DNA of 64,000 nt from Metallosphaera cuprina Ar-4. GTDB lineage: Archaea > Thermoproteota > Thermoprotei_A > Sulfolobales > Sulfolobaceae. Under the pieces are notes generated by a model that was not told the origin of the DNA, ran no database searches, and saw only the letters and a list, made by a program, of their open reading frames with translations. Position numbers and translations under genes: made by a program. The stretch lies in assembly GCF_000204925.1 (NCBI RefSeq), contig NC_015435.1:1567160-1631159 (forward strand), given 5' to 3'. Shown here one piece after another: positions 1-9,331 of this stretch. Numbering within the stretch: the stretch's first letter is position 1; every line of letters starts with the position of its first letter.

Positions 1-1347
1 CTTAACCTTTCCTAGAAAGCCCAATATAGCTGTTATTCCAGCTAGGATTATCACAGAATAAGGTACTGCGGGCCACCCACTCCAGAACACTATCAGAGAG
101 GAAGCGGCGAAGGCTATCGGAGAAACCACTGAACCGCCCTTTATTTTCCACTTAGTTACGCCCTGTTTCCTGAGAACCATCATTGCAACAGGATTAGTTG
201 AGAAACCTATGTATCCTGCAACCGTAGCGTCGTCGATCAGCCCGTAAATGCTAGGGACTGGAGCGAACAGGAACGCAATTAACGCTCCGATAACTGCAAA
301 CACTATAAGACCCCAATATGGTATAGCGTATTTGCTATGCAAAGCCTTAAATTTCTCATGAAGAAACCCAGATCTTGCTGACGCCAATAACACTCTGGCT
401 CCGCCACCCATATATACGTAACCTGTCAGAAAGGGTCCTATTATGCCACCTATTAAGAGTAATATTAACGCAACTTCTCCAGGACCGGAATGTAAGTGAC
501 TAGCCAGGACTATGAAAGGATTGCCTACCAAACTGTTTAACGATGACCATTCACCCGGTATTAAACCTAGTTTAGTCCAATTCAAGTTAGTTAGAAAGGT
601 AAAATCAAATAGCAGATAAACTATTCCTTCGCCAATAACTGTAGCTATGAGAGCATACACCAAGTAGGATCTCTTTTTCACCTCCTCTGCGAAATCCGGA
701 ATCACTCTAGCCCCACCAAAGGCAAACATAGCGTAAGGCATGGCAGCGAAAATTCCTGAAACGCCAAAAGGAATAAATCCATAGGACGTCAAGTTCCTTA
801 CGTCAAAGAAACTTACCAGGAGTAGGAAAGCTGGAAGTATATATATGATGTATTTTATCGTACCGAAACTCGAGGTCACTTTTGAAAAAGTTTTCACTCC
901 ATAGTAATTAAATGGAATGTAACCGAACATTAGTATTACCCCAATTATTGCGCCCTCTAGAGTAGGGAAACCCCGTAAGTTTAGGAGCGAAGGGAAGACG
1001 TAATCTAGCCCCTCAATGGTCGCGAAAGCCTCTATCGGAGGAATGAAAAGGTACCAGAGTAAGTCGGCCATGGCATTTATAAGATTTGTAACAGAGCCGT
1101 GACTATAAATGGAATATCTAGATGGCCCACCCGCCTCAGGATATGTTTGAGATAACTCAATATACGTAATTGAGATCGTTATGTAGAATAGGATAGCTAC
1201 TATCCACGAGACGAGGCTTGCTGGACCTGCCACAGCTGACATTTGCAACGGACTAAAGAATATTGCAGTCGCTACAGCAGATGCTAGACCTATTATTATC
1301 AACGAGGATAAACTAATTTCTTTTTTCATACCTTTATCTCCAGACAT
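1..1347 (-). CDS. APC-family amino acid permease, C-terminus cut by window edge
   Basis: An open frame on the minus strand runs off the left edge. It encodes a very hydrophobic protein with about eleven predicted membrane helices, typical of the APC amino acid/polyamine permease superfamily. Early helix 1 has the [16 protein letters not shown] pattern and helix 3 contains the conserved [18 protein letters not shown] stretch. It would import an amino acid or related amine through the cytoplasmic membrane; the substrate cannot be read from sequence. Two starts are possible: ATG at 1347, or ATG at 1329, which has a GGAG motif about ten bases upstream. A TATA-like cttaaata lies near 1370-1380. 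The last residues are missing. Confidence 0.85.
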   Translation of the reverse strand, partial: MSGDKGMKKEISLSSLIIIGLASAVATAIFFSPLQMSAVAGPASLVSWIVAILFYITISITYIELSQTYPEAGGPSRYSIYSHGSVTNLINAMADLLWYLFIPPIEAFATIEGLDYVFPSLLNLRGFPTLEGAIIGVILMFGYIPFNYYGVKTFSKVTSSFGTIKYIIYILPAFLLLVSFFDVRNLTSYGFIPFGVSGIFAAMPYAMFAFGGARVIPDFAEEVKKRSYLVYALIATVIGEGIVYLLFDFTFLTNLNWTKLGLIPGEWSSLNSLVGNPFIVLASHLHSGPGEVALILLLIGGIIGPFLTGYVYMGGGARVLLASARSGFLHEKFKALHSKYAIPYWGLIVFAVIGALIAFLFAPVPSIYGLIDDATVAGYIGFSTNPVAMMVLRKQGVTKWKIKGGSVVSPIAFAASSLIVFWSGWPAVPYSVIILAGITAILGFLGKVK

Positions 1348-1645
1348 GAGAGGAAAGAAGAGCTTTCGAACTATTTAAGTATTACTTAATAGCGAAGATG
1401 ACATCTAAACTAGATTAGAAATAAATTCTATAATATTATTTATTATAATTAGATAATTTATTAAAGAAACTAAAATTATATAATATATAAGTGTTAAATT
1501 TTTAAATTAATCATAAAATTTTCATTTAACTCTGATAAAAGGCTTCACACTTAAAAAGTTTATACTTTATAATTGCCTGGAGATAGTTAAAACTTTTCAA
1601 GCAATTATAAGAAAGTTTAATAATACCAAAGATAATTACGATATT

Positions 1646-1915
1646 ATGAGTAAAACTTACATCAGATATGACTCATCTTCGGACCAAGGGGAAATCAGAT
1701 TGATGCAGTTCAGCCTAATAAAGGAGGACAAGGCAATATGGAGAATAAAGTTAGTGAGTGTTAGTTCAGATGAGATGCAGAGCCTTATGAACCCTCATTT
1801 ATCTCAGTTCGGGAAGATGTGCTATGAAACTGGGTCTACGGGATACGTCTGTCCAATTTGTAATTTAGAAATAGATGAGTTCGGTTTATGCGGTTGCGGA
1901 ACCGGATCAGGTTAA
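1646..1915 (+). CDS. Small protein with C-terminal cysteine motif, unknown function
   Basis: This 89-residue protein belongs to no family I recognise. The last third carries five cysteines (59, 69, 72, 82, 84) including CPIC and CGCG, an arrangement that could bind zinc or an iron-sulfur cluster; the N-terminal part is soluble and featureless. A TATA-like gtttaataa lies about 26 bases before the ATG, fitting a leaderless transcript, and a hairpin plus T-run follows the stop. Those flanking signals are the main reason to treat it as a real gene. Confidence 0.6.
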   Translation: MSKTYIRYDSSSDQGEIRLMQFSLIKEDKAIWRIKLVSVSSDEMQSLMNPHLSQFGKMCYETGSTGYVCPICNLEIDEFGLCGCGTGSG

Positions 1916-1934
1916 AAACGGATCAGGTTAAAAA
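1903..1934. repeat. 16-bp perfect tandem duplication over a stop codon
   Basis: The unit cggatcaggttaaaaa occurs twice back to back (1903-1918 and 1919-1934). The first copy contains the TAA stop (1913-1915) of the small cysteine protein; the second lies in the 20-base gap to the convergent peroxiredoxin gene. Confidence 0.9.
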
Positions 1935-1948
1935 ATTACCTGATTTTT
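1922..1948 (+). terminator. Hairpin and T-run between convergent genes
   Basis: atcaggt (1922-1928) pairs with acctgat (1938-1944), giving a 7-bp stem with a 9-base loop, followed by a run of Ts. The upstream tandem copy supplies a second possible left arm (1906-1912). Position after a stop codon suggests a transcription stop for the plus-strand gene. Archaeal termination mostly relies on the T-run, so the hairpin may be incidental. Confidence 0.5.
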
Positions 1949-2403
1949 CTTACAACTTCCTCTATCTCCTTATAGTTTGGTTCGTTTCCTAATTCCTTTC
2001 CAACCCACTTATAGACTATCTTCCCTTCCTTGTCTAGAACGAACACTGCTCTTTTAGCTAAGATGTAACCAGGAAGCAGTGGGAACTCCATATCTATTCC
2101 GAAGGCCTTAACGGCCTCTCTTTTGTAGTCACTTAAGATCGTGAAGTTTAGTTTATTTGCCTCTTTGAACGCTTTATTACTAAATGGAGGATCCACACTT
2201 ATTCCTAGCACTACCGCATCAACTTCGTTAAACTTGGCCATAGAGTCCCTAAACGTACACATCTCCTTAGTGCAGACAGATGTGAAAGCTCCTGGATAGA
2301 AGGCCAAGACTACAGCCTTCCCTTTGAAATCTGATATCTTCACCTTCTTAAGGTCTGTGTCTACAAGTTCCACGTCCGGTGCCTTTTCACCTATTTCTGG
2401 CAT
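1936..2403 (-). CDS. bcp: Peroxiredoxin, BCP/PrxQ type
   Basis: A 155-residue AhpC/TSA-family thiol peroxidase that reduces hydrogen peroxide and organic peroxides. The active-site block FYPGAFTSVCTKEMCTFRD holds the peroxidatic Cys44 and a second cysteine at 49; the C-x4-C spacing is that of the BCP/PrxQ group, which forms an intramolecular disulfide. Length is normal for the family and no signal peptide is present, so it acts in the cytosol. It converges on the small cysteine protein. Sulfolobales carry several Bcp paralogues and I cannot say which one this is. Confidence 0.93.
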   Translation of the reverse strand: MPEIGEKAPDVELVDTDLKKVKISDFKGKAVVLAFYPGAFTSVCTKEMCTFRDSMAKFNEVDAVVLGISVDPPFSNKAFKEANKLNFTILSDYKREAVKAFGIDMEFPLLPGYILAKRAVFVLDKEGKIVYKWVGKELGNEPNYKEIEEVVRKIR

Positions 2404-2469
2404 AACTTCAAATTGAAAGGTTTAGGATATAAAACCAGTTTATCAAAAAGCTTGTATTGTATAAGCAAA

Positions 2470-3789
2470 TTACCTTGTTAACCAGGTATCCTGCTTCCAT
2501 ACTGTAATGAGAGCGTAAATGCTGACTATCATTTGTATAAGAAGGGCTAAAGACCCCACCGTCAAGGTCTTAAGTTTCTCGTCATGTAGAAGTTTCCACA
2601 AAGCGTAAATGAAAGGAATGGCCGTAAGGTCGCTTGCTAGGTGAATGAGAATGACCGAGTAAGTGAACCTTATTCGCGGGAAGTAGTTGACGTGAGCGTG
2701 TGCGCTGAAGGGAAATGTGCTCTGTCCAAAAATTAGAGCGAAGATTATCTTTTTTGCTAGCAGAGAAGGCAGATGAAGGAGAAAGTGACCTCCGTACACT
2801 ATCGCCATCTCATAATCCGCTGGATTAAGATCCATCACCTTTCTACCCAAAAATATAGTATCGAAAACCGTAATTCCGAGAATGAGGAAGGGTAGAATTG
2901 TTGTGTAAATAAAGTTATAAATGTAGATTGGGCCCCTCTTTAACATCGTTCCATCATAGAGCTCCCTGAAGAAGAAGTAGTAGTTTGCCCTTGACCACCT
3001 AGTTAACTGTCTGTAAAGCTTCCTTATCGTTTCGGGAGGATACGTTAGCACAACCGTATTGAAGTCCACTACAGCTTTATATCCCCTTGATATAACGTAA
3101 TTGGTTAGCTGTTTATCGTCTCCTATAATTGATCTCCTGCCCATAAATTTCGGGTTCTTGAACTCTTCACTTCTCATGAAGTCCTTAACGACTTCAGTTC
3201 TATACATAGAGCATTTACCGTTAAGTAAGACAGCGTACCCAGATCTGTTTACAGCTCTCATTGTCGCTTCTTTTAATCTCTCTATAAGTTCGGCCATATA
3301 ATACGTAGTTCCCGTCTTCACGTTCCTAACGTTTACGCTCACTCCCGCCACGTCTTCAGTCATCAAAGTTAACATGTTGTGTATGCCATCTCTTGGTAAA
3401 ACGGTGTCGCTATCAAGGAGAAGGACAAACTTACTTTGGACGTATGAAATACCTTTCGAAAGCGCGTTCCTTTTACCTCCTCTTTTCTCTAGATAAACGA
3501 ATTCGCCCCCATATCTGGTCGTAATTGACCTATAGGGTTCGTCTGATCCGTCTCCTACCACTATGAACTTTACACCTTGCCTTGAGACCGAGGAGACCAC
3601 GTTCTCGAAAATGTCTGCCCTCTCTTGATATACAGGAATTAAAACGGTAACATCGGAGAGACTACTTACCTTAATTCTCTTAGGCTCCCTTAAGTTTAGA
3701 GCTAGGAACGAGTTCAATAAGAAGTAAATTAAGGAGAGGGAAAGCGTAATTGAGCCAAAGATCAAATAAAGGGCGTTAATTTCATTCAT
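2470..3789 (-). CDS. Membrane-bound processive GT2 glycosyltransferase
   Basis: A glycosyltransferase family 2 protein of the cellulose/hyaluronan synthase type. It has one N-terminal helix, a cytosolic GT-A domain and several C-terminal helices. Visible catalytic elements are LIPVYQE, the DSD metal-binding motif (about residues 129-131 from the TTG start), IIGDD, and QLTRW, the Q-x-x-R-W signature of processive enzymes. It probably polymerises or exports a surface polysaccharide using a nucleotide sugar. An ATG start at 3789 is chosen; a TTG three codons upstream (3798) is also open, but a TATA-like cttataaat lies just ahead of it and leaves little room for a leader. Confidence 0.87.
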   Translation of the reverse strand: MNEINALYLIFGSITLSLSLIYFLLNSFLALNLREPKRIKVSSLSDVTVLIPVYQERADIFENVVSSVSRQGVKFIVVGDGSDEPYRSITTRYGGEFVYLEKRGGKRNALSKGISYVQSKFVLLLDSDTVLPRDGIHNMLTLMTEDVAGVSVNVRNVKTGTTYYMAELIERLKEATMRAVNRSGYAVLLNGKCSMYRTEVVKDFMRSEEFKNPKFMGRRSIIGDDKQLTNYVISRGYKAVVDFNTVVLTYPPETIRKLYRQLTRWSRANYYFFFRELYDGTMLKRGPIYIYNFIYTTILPFLILGITVFDTIFLGRKVMDLNPADYEMAIVYGGHFLLHLPSLLAKKIIFALIFGQSTFPFSAHAHVNYFPRIRFTYSVILIHLASDLTAIPFIYALWKLLHDEKLKTLTVGSLALLIQMIVSIYALITVWKQDTWLTR

Positions 3790-3882
3790 TATAGTCAAAA
3801 TTTATAAGAGAACTTAGATTAAAAGCTATTCGTAGCAGAAAAGTTCCATATGTTTTGTGATGACATGAATAGTGCAGTTATC

Positions 3883-5646
3883 TTAATGGATTTTCTTTAC
3901 CTCGTTATCATACGTTGCTAACAACGACTCTAGCGTCACCACTCCGATGAATCTACCGTTCTCGACAACAGGGACCCATCTGCTTTTGTTAATTGCCATT
4001 ATTTCCCACGCATGCTCAAGAGTGGAGTTTGGAGTGACGTAAGGAGATCCCCTGATCACGAACTTGTTCACCTTCTCATCCGGATCGGTTTCCGAGATGT
4101 CCTGGAAATATATAATACCTAGGAATCTAGAGCCATCATCGATCACTGGAACGCTCAAGACGTTATTTTCTCTCATAATAGATAATGCGGTTCTCACAGT
4201 GTCTGAAGCCTTAACTTTTATATCGCTTATTTCGCATTCACTTACTTTCAATCTCACCATTACTGGAGTCTCATACTCACTTCTGTGAGCTGGGGAGTCC
4301 TTCCTTGTTGGGACTTGACTTCTATATATTGTGTAGTTTCCTGAAACTAAATAGGAGATTGCAACCGCTATCATTGCACCTGGTAGTAGTTGCAAACTCG
4401 ATGTCATCTCAGTAACCATAACTATAACAGAGAGCGGAACTTTCCCTGCAGCTGCAAAGAATGACATCATTCCTATTATTACAAAAGCTGCAATATTTGG
4501 AACTATATCGGGGAAAACATAGTGGAAGGCCAAACCTACATCTGCTCCTAGAAACGCCCCTATGAAAAGTCCAGGGGCGAACACTCCTCCACTCCCTCCG
4601 GACCCTATAGACAGAGACGTCGTTACTATCTTTATGAAAGGTAATAGGACGAGAAGTAGAATGAGCGGAAATACAGGAGAGTAGAGCGATGAGAAACGTT
4701 GAAACTCGACTAAGTTTATCCAACCGTAACCTGTACCTAAAGTCTCTGGGGCTGCTAGCATTATTAAACCCGCTATTCCTCCACCGATCATGGGCTTCAC
4801 ATGATTGGGGATCGGAATTTTTTTGAAAAGCGAAAAAAATGAATAAAACGATTTGACGTACAAGATAGCCATAAGTCCTGAAATTAGACCCAATATAGCG
4901 TAAAGAGGTAATCTTAAAGGTGAAAATGTACCCGTATAGTAACCAAATATAGGAGTAAATCCAAATATTGAACCAAAGATTGAATATCCTATAGCAGAGG
5001 CTACGAGCCCTGGGAAAATTAGCTCGGGTTCCAGGTCCCTCTTGTAAAGTATCTCAGCCGCTAAGATTGCACCCCCAATTGGGGTCTTAAATATAGTTCC
5101 TATTCCTGCACCTATACCTACTGCCAGTGCCCTACGTCTGTCCTCTGGAGATAGCTTTAGGATGTCAGCGATGAGTGAACCCACTCCTGATGAGAACTGA
5201 GCTGTGGGACCTTCCCTTCCAGCGCTCCCTCCCGAACCTATGGTCACCGCGGAAGAGAATATCTTAACCGGAATTACAATCCACCGGACCTTACCTTGAA
5301 GATAGTGATACGCCTTTATTGCAGCGTCCGTACCGTGGCCCTCTGCCTCTGGGGCGAACGTATAAACAACTAAACCTGAAATCAGCCCACCTATCATGAG
5401 GGAAACAGGAATTAGCAGATATCTCCCAGGTTGAAATGAAAAGTTGATAGAACCCCCTTCTCCGACTGGATGCGGAATCGCCATACCTACTAACTTTTCG
5501 ATAAACAGGAACTCAAATAGCTTGAGGGAGAGATAGAAGGTTACTGACGCCAGGCCAGCCACAATTCCGAGTATGATACCCAATATCAACCACTTCTCGA
5601 AATAGGGTAATGACGAAAGTTTTGGAATGGGCATCTTTAGAAACAT
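3883..5646 (-). CDS. CLC-family chloride channel/transporter with CBS pair
   Basis: A 587-residue protein with a CLC membrane domain (about 1-445) and two C-terminal CBS domains (about 465-580). Hallmarks are [11 protein letters not shown] (about 138-147), including the gating glutamate in GREGP, and [12 protein letters not shown], both lining the anion pathway. CBS pairs in CLC proteins usually sense adenine nucleotides. In an acidophile such an exchanger could help manage chloride and proton balance; that role is inference. It stands alone, divergent from the rhodanese gene across 232 bases. Confidence 0.92.
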   Translation of the reverse strand: MFLKMPIPKLSSLPYFEKWLILGIILGIVAGLASVTFYLSLKLFEFLFIEKLVGMAIPHPVGEGGSINFSFQPGRYLLIPVSLMIGGLISGLVVYTFAPEAEGHGTDAAIKAYHYLQGKVRWIVIPVKIFSSAVTIGSGGSAGREGPTAQFSSGVGSLIADILKLSPEDRRRALAVGIGAGIGTIFKTPIGGAILAAEILYKRDLEPELIFPGLVASAIGYSIFGSIFGFTPIFGYYTGTFSPLRLPLYAILGLISGLMAILYVKSFYSFFSLFKKIPIPNHVKPMIGGGIAGLIMLAAPETLGTGYGWINLVEFQRFSSLYSPVFPLILLLVLLPFIKIVTTSLSIGSGGSGGVFAPGLFIGAFLGADVGLAFHYVFPDIVPNIAAFVIIGMMSFFAAAGKVPLSVIVMVTEMTSSLQLLPGAMIAVAISYLVSGNYTIYRSQVPTRKDSPAHRSEYETPVMVRLKVSECEISDIKVKASDTVRTALSIMRENNVLSVPVIDDGSRFLGIIYFQDISETDPDEKVNKFVIRGSPYVTPNSTLEHAWEIMAINKSRWVPVVENGRFIGVVTLESLLATYDNEVKKIH

Positions 5647-5878
5647 GCAGTTAATTGAATATATTAGTTTCGACGTTTTACGCTAGGGAAAATTACACAA
5701 AGTGTTCAATGCGAGGACATTGACGCGCCGATTTTGAAATCTTTTCCTGCCCATCGTTATTTGGCTTAAACTTTTCCTAAACGAATTAAAGTAAATTAAT
5801 TTCAATTTTATTATGATTTAATTAACTTGCGAAAATGACCGAATCTTTTATTTACTATATATATCAAGCAATTAGCAA

Positions 5879-6679
5879 ATGTCACTTCTACTATCTTACG
5901 AAGACCTCGAAAAAAATGAAAACTTTACTGTAGTTGAGGTATGCTTTTATACGGACTCCTACATTGACTGGCACATTCCAAACGCGATAATGCTCCCTTG
6001 GAGACTTCTCAGACATCCTATTAAAAGAGACTTCGCATCAAAGGAGGATTTAGAAAGTGGCCTTGGTAGCGTTGGGATATCTAATGAGGATAGATTGGTC
6101 TTATACAGCGACCTTAACAATAGATATGCGTTTTACGCATTCTGGGTGTTGAAAGCCTTTGGACATAAAGAGCTATACGTATTAAACGGAGGTAAGACTC
6201 TATGGGAAGTAAAGGGGCTGCCCAAGGAGAGAGAGATGAGGAGGAGAGCTACCACTAAATATGAAGCTAATACCCCAGATTGGAGTGACAGGGTAATGGT
6301 GTGGGAAATTCTAAAACGACTGAAAGAAGCTGACGGGTTTCAGCTCCTTGACGTAAGGTATAGAGAGGAATATTATGGAGATGTTGGGACTTCACCAGAG
6401 CATCCTAATGAGGAAAGCCAGACCACAGGTCACATCCCAGGCGCGATAAACGTCCCGTGGAATGTCTTCTTTGACGAGGTCACTGAGGAGCTCATTCCTC
6501 CAAATAGGCTTAACCTGAAAATCGAGAAAACGGATACTGTAGTATATTGCAGGACCGGGGCCAGAGCTTCTCTAGTTTGGTTTTATCTCAAATACCTCTT
6601 GGGGTTCCCCAGGGTCAGACTGTATGACGGTTCTTGGGCGGAATGGGGTAACATGGTGGGAGTACCAGTAGAGAGATGA
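5879..6679 (+). CDS. Thiosulfate sulfurtransferase (tandem rhodanese)
   Basis: A 266-residue protein of two rhodanese domains, about 1-125 and 130-266. The C-terminal domain has the active loop VVYCRTGARAS with Cys224; the six-residue loop CRTGAR is the form that favours thiosulfate. In the N-terminal domain the equivalent site reads LYSDLNN with no cysteine, so it is structural, as is usual. It moves a sulfane sulfur from thiosulfate to an acceptor in the cytosol, fitting a sulfur-oxidising life. A tatatata stretch lies about 25 bases before the ATG. Its stop is two bases from that of the convergent ATPase. Confidence 0.92.
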   Translation: MSLLLSYEDLEKNENFTVVEVCFYTDSYIDWHIPNAIMLPWRLLRHPIKRDFASKEDLESGLGSVGISNEDRLVLYSDLNNRYAFYAFWVLKAFGHKELYVLNGGKTLWEVKGLPKEREMRRRATTKYEANTPDWSDRVMVWEILKRLKEADGFQLLDVRYREEYYGDVGTSPEHPNEESQTTGHIPGAINVPWNVFFDEVTEELIPPNRLNLKIEKTDTVVYCRTGARASLVWFYLKYLLGFPRVRLYDGSWAEWGNMVGVPVER

Positions 6680-6681
6680 TT

Positions 6682-7410
6682 TTAAATTTCAACTTTATCT
6701 AAATCATTTGCAACTATAAATTGATCATCAAATTTTCTCACTCTTATTTTTCTTAACTCGCCATCTTTGTAGAATATAGCTTCGCCAGTTGTCAATGACT
6801 TGATTTCGTTCTCTACGTCCTTAGTCTTCAGAGGCAATATCTCCTTGTACACTTTGATGTCTACCGGATGAACTACCTTGTGCAAGAAGTAAATCTCGCT
6901 TTGGCTAAGCACGTCCTTGTTCACCTTAGCTGATCTTTGGCTAACTAAAATCATTCCCAAACCCCTTTTTCTTCCTCTTAAAGCTATCCTAGTCAAGATA
7001 TCGCTAAGGGGGGTTCTCTCACCTTGGGGGATGAACTCATGAGCCTCTTCAACTAAGATGAATAGGTCTTTCTTCCTCACCTTAGAGACATCCCAGAGAT
7101 AATTCATTAGGCTTGTCAGGAACTTAAAGACCTCCTCATTCCACTCGTTCACATCCAGATCAACGCTTCTCCCAAGATGAACTAGGTTTACGATCTCTTC
7201 AGGGTCCTCAGAAAACTTATCAAATGTTGTAACTTTCAGTCCCTTGTACTCTCCGTCTGGGTCTATTATTATAACTGGAACCCCGGCGTTGATCAACTCT
7301 TCAGCGAATATCTTAGCAGTGTTCGACTTGCCTGAACCTCTTATACCCAGGATTGAGACGCACTTTCTAACAACGTCGTTTGAATCCAACGTTAACGAAC
7401 CTAAATCCAT
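6682..7410 (-). CDS. HerA/DUF87-type ATPase
   Basis: A 242-residue P-loop ATPase of the HerA-FtsK superfamily. The Walker A motif GIRGSGKSNT is at 22-31, Walker B LFILVEEAHEF near 116-126, and an arginine-rich LRGRKRGLGM follows. Classical HerA works with NurA in DNA-end resection and is about 500 residues with an N-terminal HAS-barrel; this protein is the bare ATPase core and no NurA gene is nearby. It is therefore a HerA-like paralogue of unknown job. TATA-like cttaaaagc lies about 30 bases before the ATG. Confidence 0.82.
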   Translation of the reverse strand: MDLGSLTLDSNDVVRKCVSILGIRGSGKSNTAKIFAEELINAGVPVIIIDPDGEYKGLKVTTFDKFSEDPEEIVNLVHLGRSVDLDVNEWNEEVFKFLTSLMNYLWDVSKVRKKDLFILVEEAHEFIPQGERTPLSDILTRIALRGRKRGLGMILVSQRSAKVNKDVLSQSEIYFLHKVVHPVDIKVYKEILPLKTKDVENEIKSLTTGEAIFYKDGELRKIRVRKFDDQFIVANDLDKVEI

Positions 7411-7540
7411 ACATAGTTTATCGAATTGAAATAGCTTTTAAGTCGCATAGCACGATATGACTTTTTAACTTATTTATCAACTTTGTATTGAATAAACCAT
7501 AATAAACACTTTTAAATAAAAGTTTATAAGCTAGGCTAAG

Positions 7541-7789
7541 ATGTATATAATGATAAAAATGTCCTTAAAGATATATAAAAAGTTAGATCTTACCGGGCAA
7601 TCGTGTGCTGGACCCCTCGGAGAACTGTCAGGAGTTCTAGAGGAGATAAGTCCAGGAGAAGCGGTTGAGGCTATATTGGGAGATGAGGCGACGAAGAAAG
7701 ACGTTGTGGCTTTCGTAACGAAGAAAGGGTATAAGGTTGTCTCGGAGAGTCAAAAGGATGGTAAGTTCGTGGTGGTGATATCCAAATGA
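7541..7789 (+). CDS. TusA-like sulfur carrier, first gene of sulfur operon
   Basis: An 82-residue TusA/SirA-family protein. The signature region [17 protein letters not shown] places the sulfur-carrying cysteine at 22 and keeps C-x-x-P, but the usual CPxP has alanine in place of the first proline. Family members carry persulfide sulfur between enzymes. The next gene overlaps it by four bases (ATGA). In-frame ATGs at 7541, 7550 and 7559 are all possible: tttaaata at 7511-7518 fits a start at 7541, and tttataag at 7523-7530 fits 7559 (MSLKIYKK), which matches typical family N-termini. Confidence 0.82.
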   Translation: MYIMIKMSLKIYKKLDLTGQSCAGPLGELSGVLEEISPGEAVEAILGDEATKKDVVAFVTKKGYKVVSESQKDGKFVVVISK

Positions 7790-8940
7790 AGAGAGTAATA
7801 GTTGTAGGCGGTGGTATAGCAGGGACTATAGTTGCTAATAGGATTGCAAGGATGATGCCTGAGGAGATGGAAAAGGGAGAGGCCGAGGTAGTAGTATTAG
7901 ATAAGAATGAAAAACATACGTATCAACCAGGACAAGCTCTGGTACCTTTCAACGTTCAAGATCCAGTTGAACTAGTAAGGAACGAGAGGGAGCTATTGGA
8001 TCATAAGATCAAGTTCCTACATGGACAGAAAGGTGAAGTAACTAAAATAGATCCGGCAAATCACTCAGTCGTTACTGCCGACGGGATTTCTCATCATTAT
8101 GATTTCTTAGTTATTGCGACGGGTTCCCACTTACGATGGGATGAAGTTCCAGGTTATCACGACGCTGTTTACTCGCCCTGGGATTTCGAGAGTGCGTTGA
8201 AGCTGAGGGAGGCCTTAGATCAGTTCTCAGGTGGCACAGTGGTGATAAACGTTGCTAAACTACCCCATAAGTGCCCTGTAGCCCCAATGGAGATAACCTT
8301 GATGTTAGACGACTACCTTAAGAGGAGAGGTATAAGGGACAAGACAGAGATCGTTTATACATATCCTGTGCCTGGAATATTCGGTATTAAAACCACTAAC
8401 GACGTTATGATAAAGATATTCCAGGAGAGAGGTATTAAGATAATATCACCGTTTAATGTAACTAACGTGAACGCTAAGGAAAAGATCATGGAGTCTCAAG
8501 AAGGCGAGAAGATAAAGTTCGACCTAGCTATAGGCGTACCGCCTCACACTGGAGCTAAAGTAATTGGCGACTCAGGTATAGGAGACAAAAGGAATTGGGT
8601 ACCTACTGATAAATTCACGCTGAGAATGAAGGATCACTCTAACGTTTTCGTGATAGGTGACACGACAGATATACCGATTTCTAAGGCCGGATCCACTGCT
8701 GACTTTGAATCGTACATCATAGCTAACAACGTAACTAACGAGATAAGGGGAAACGGTCTTAAGAAAACCTATGACGGCTCTGTGTTCTGCTACATAGCGA
8801 CCGGTTTGGACTCAGGAACTTACATCAGGTTCAACTACGCCGCACCGCCAGTTCCTCCACCACCGTCGTACGTCCACTGGTGGGGTAAACTAATGTATAA
8901 CAAAATGTACTGGACTGTAACAGCTAAGGCAATAGTATAG
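7786..8940 (+). CDS. Sulfide:quinone oxidoreductase-like flavoprotein
   Basis: A 384-residue FAD-dependent pyridine-nucleotide-disulfide-type oxidoreductase. It has the N-terminal dinucleotide-binding GGGIAG (8-13), ATGSHL (111-116) and the second FAD motif [11 protein letters not shown] (287-297). Two cysteines, Cys163 in KCPVAP and Cys335 in FCYIATG, match the pair that handles sulfur chains in sulfide:quinone reductases and flavocytochrome c. The tail is rich in Pro, Trp and Tyr, suggesting membrane contact where electrons reach quinone. Place in a TusA-DsrE operon points to persulfide or sulfide oxidation; the true substrate is not certain. Confidence 0.85.
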   Translation: MKRVIVVGGGIAGTIVANRIARMMPEEMEKGEAEVVVLDKNEKHTYQPGQALVPFNVQDPVELVRNERELLDHKIKFLHGQKGEVTKIDPANHSVVTADGISHHYDFLVIATGSHLRWDEVPGYHDAVYSPWDFESALKLREALDQFSGGTVVINVAKLPHKCPVAPMEITLMLDDYLKRRGIRDKTEIVYTYPVPGIFGIKTTNDVMIKIFQERGIKIISPFNVTNVNAKEKIMESQEGEKIKFDLAIGVPPHTGAKVIGDSGIGDKRNWVPTDKFTLRMKDHSNVFVIGDTTDIPISKAGSTADFESYIIANNVTNEIRGNGLKKTYDGSVFCYIATGLDSGTYIRFNYAAPPVPPPPSYVHWWGKLMYNKMYWTVTAKAIV

Positions 8941-8949
8941 GGATGACTC

Positions 8950-9327
8950 ATGAAACTAGGAATTATTTTGGGGTCTAATGAACTGGATAGAGTAGCTTAC
9001 GCTGGGATGCACGCTTTAATAGCGGCCTCGCTTGATAATGAAGTCGTAATTTTTGCCACAATGGATGGAGTTAAGGCTTTCCTTAAAGATCCTGAGTTGA
9101 AAGTTAGCGGAGAAACGTCAAAGGTGATAAAGGAACAAGGGGAGAACGTTTTCGAACATTTCAAGAAGGCTAAGAAGTCCGGAAAACTGAAGATCTTAGC
9201 CTGTTCATACGCAAGTAAGATCCACGGCCTGGATAAGGACAAGTACAGTGATCTCGTAGATGACATAGTCGGTATAACGTCGTTTTCCCTTGAAGTTGAA
9301 GGAAGCCAAATAATAACAGTATGGTGA
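8950..9327 (+). CDS. DsrE/DsrF-family sulfur relay protein
   Basis: A 125-residue protein with the DsrE-like alpha/beta fold pattern: an N-terminal strand ending in GSNELDR, a central VVIFATMDGV strand, and the strand KILACSYASK bearing Cys85, the position at which DsrE proteins carry sulfur. A ggatga motif sits just before the ATG, nine bases after the flavoprotein stop. It likely passes sulfane sulfur between the TusA-like protein and a partner in the same operon. Confidence 0.82.
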   Translation: MKLGIILGSNELDRVAYAGMHALIAASLDNEVVIFATMDGVKAFLKDPELKVSGETSKVIKEQGENVFEHFKKAKKSGKLKILACSYASKIHGLDKDKYSDLVDDIVGITSFSLEVEGSQIITVW

Positions 9328-9331
9328 GAGA

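Noticed and set aside
1348-1645. Gene in the AT-rich 298-base gap
   Set aside because: No ORF of note or RNA-like structure; it appears to hold only the two flanking promoters.
4409-4723. 104-residue minus-strand ORF inside the CLC gene
   Set aside because: It lies in another frame of the same strand within a clear CLC coding region and has no promoter or family match.
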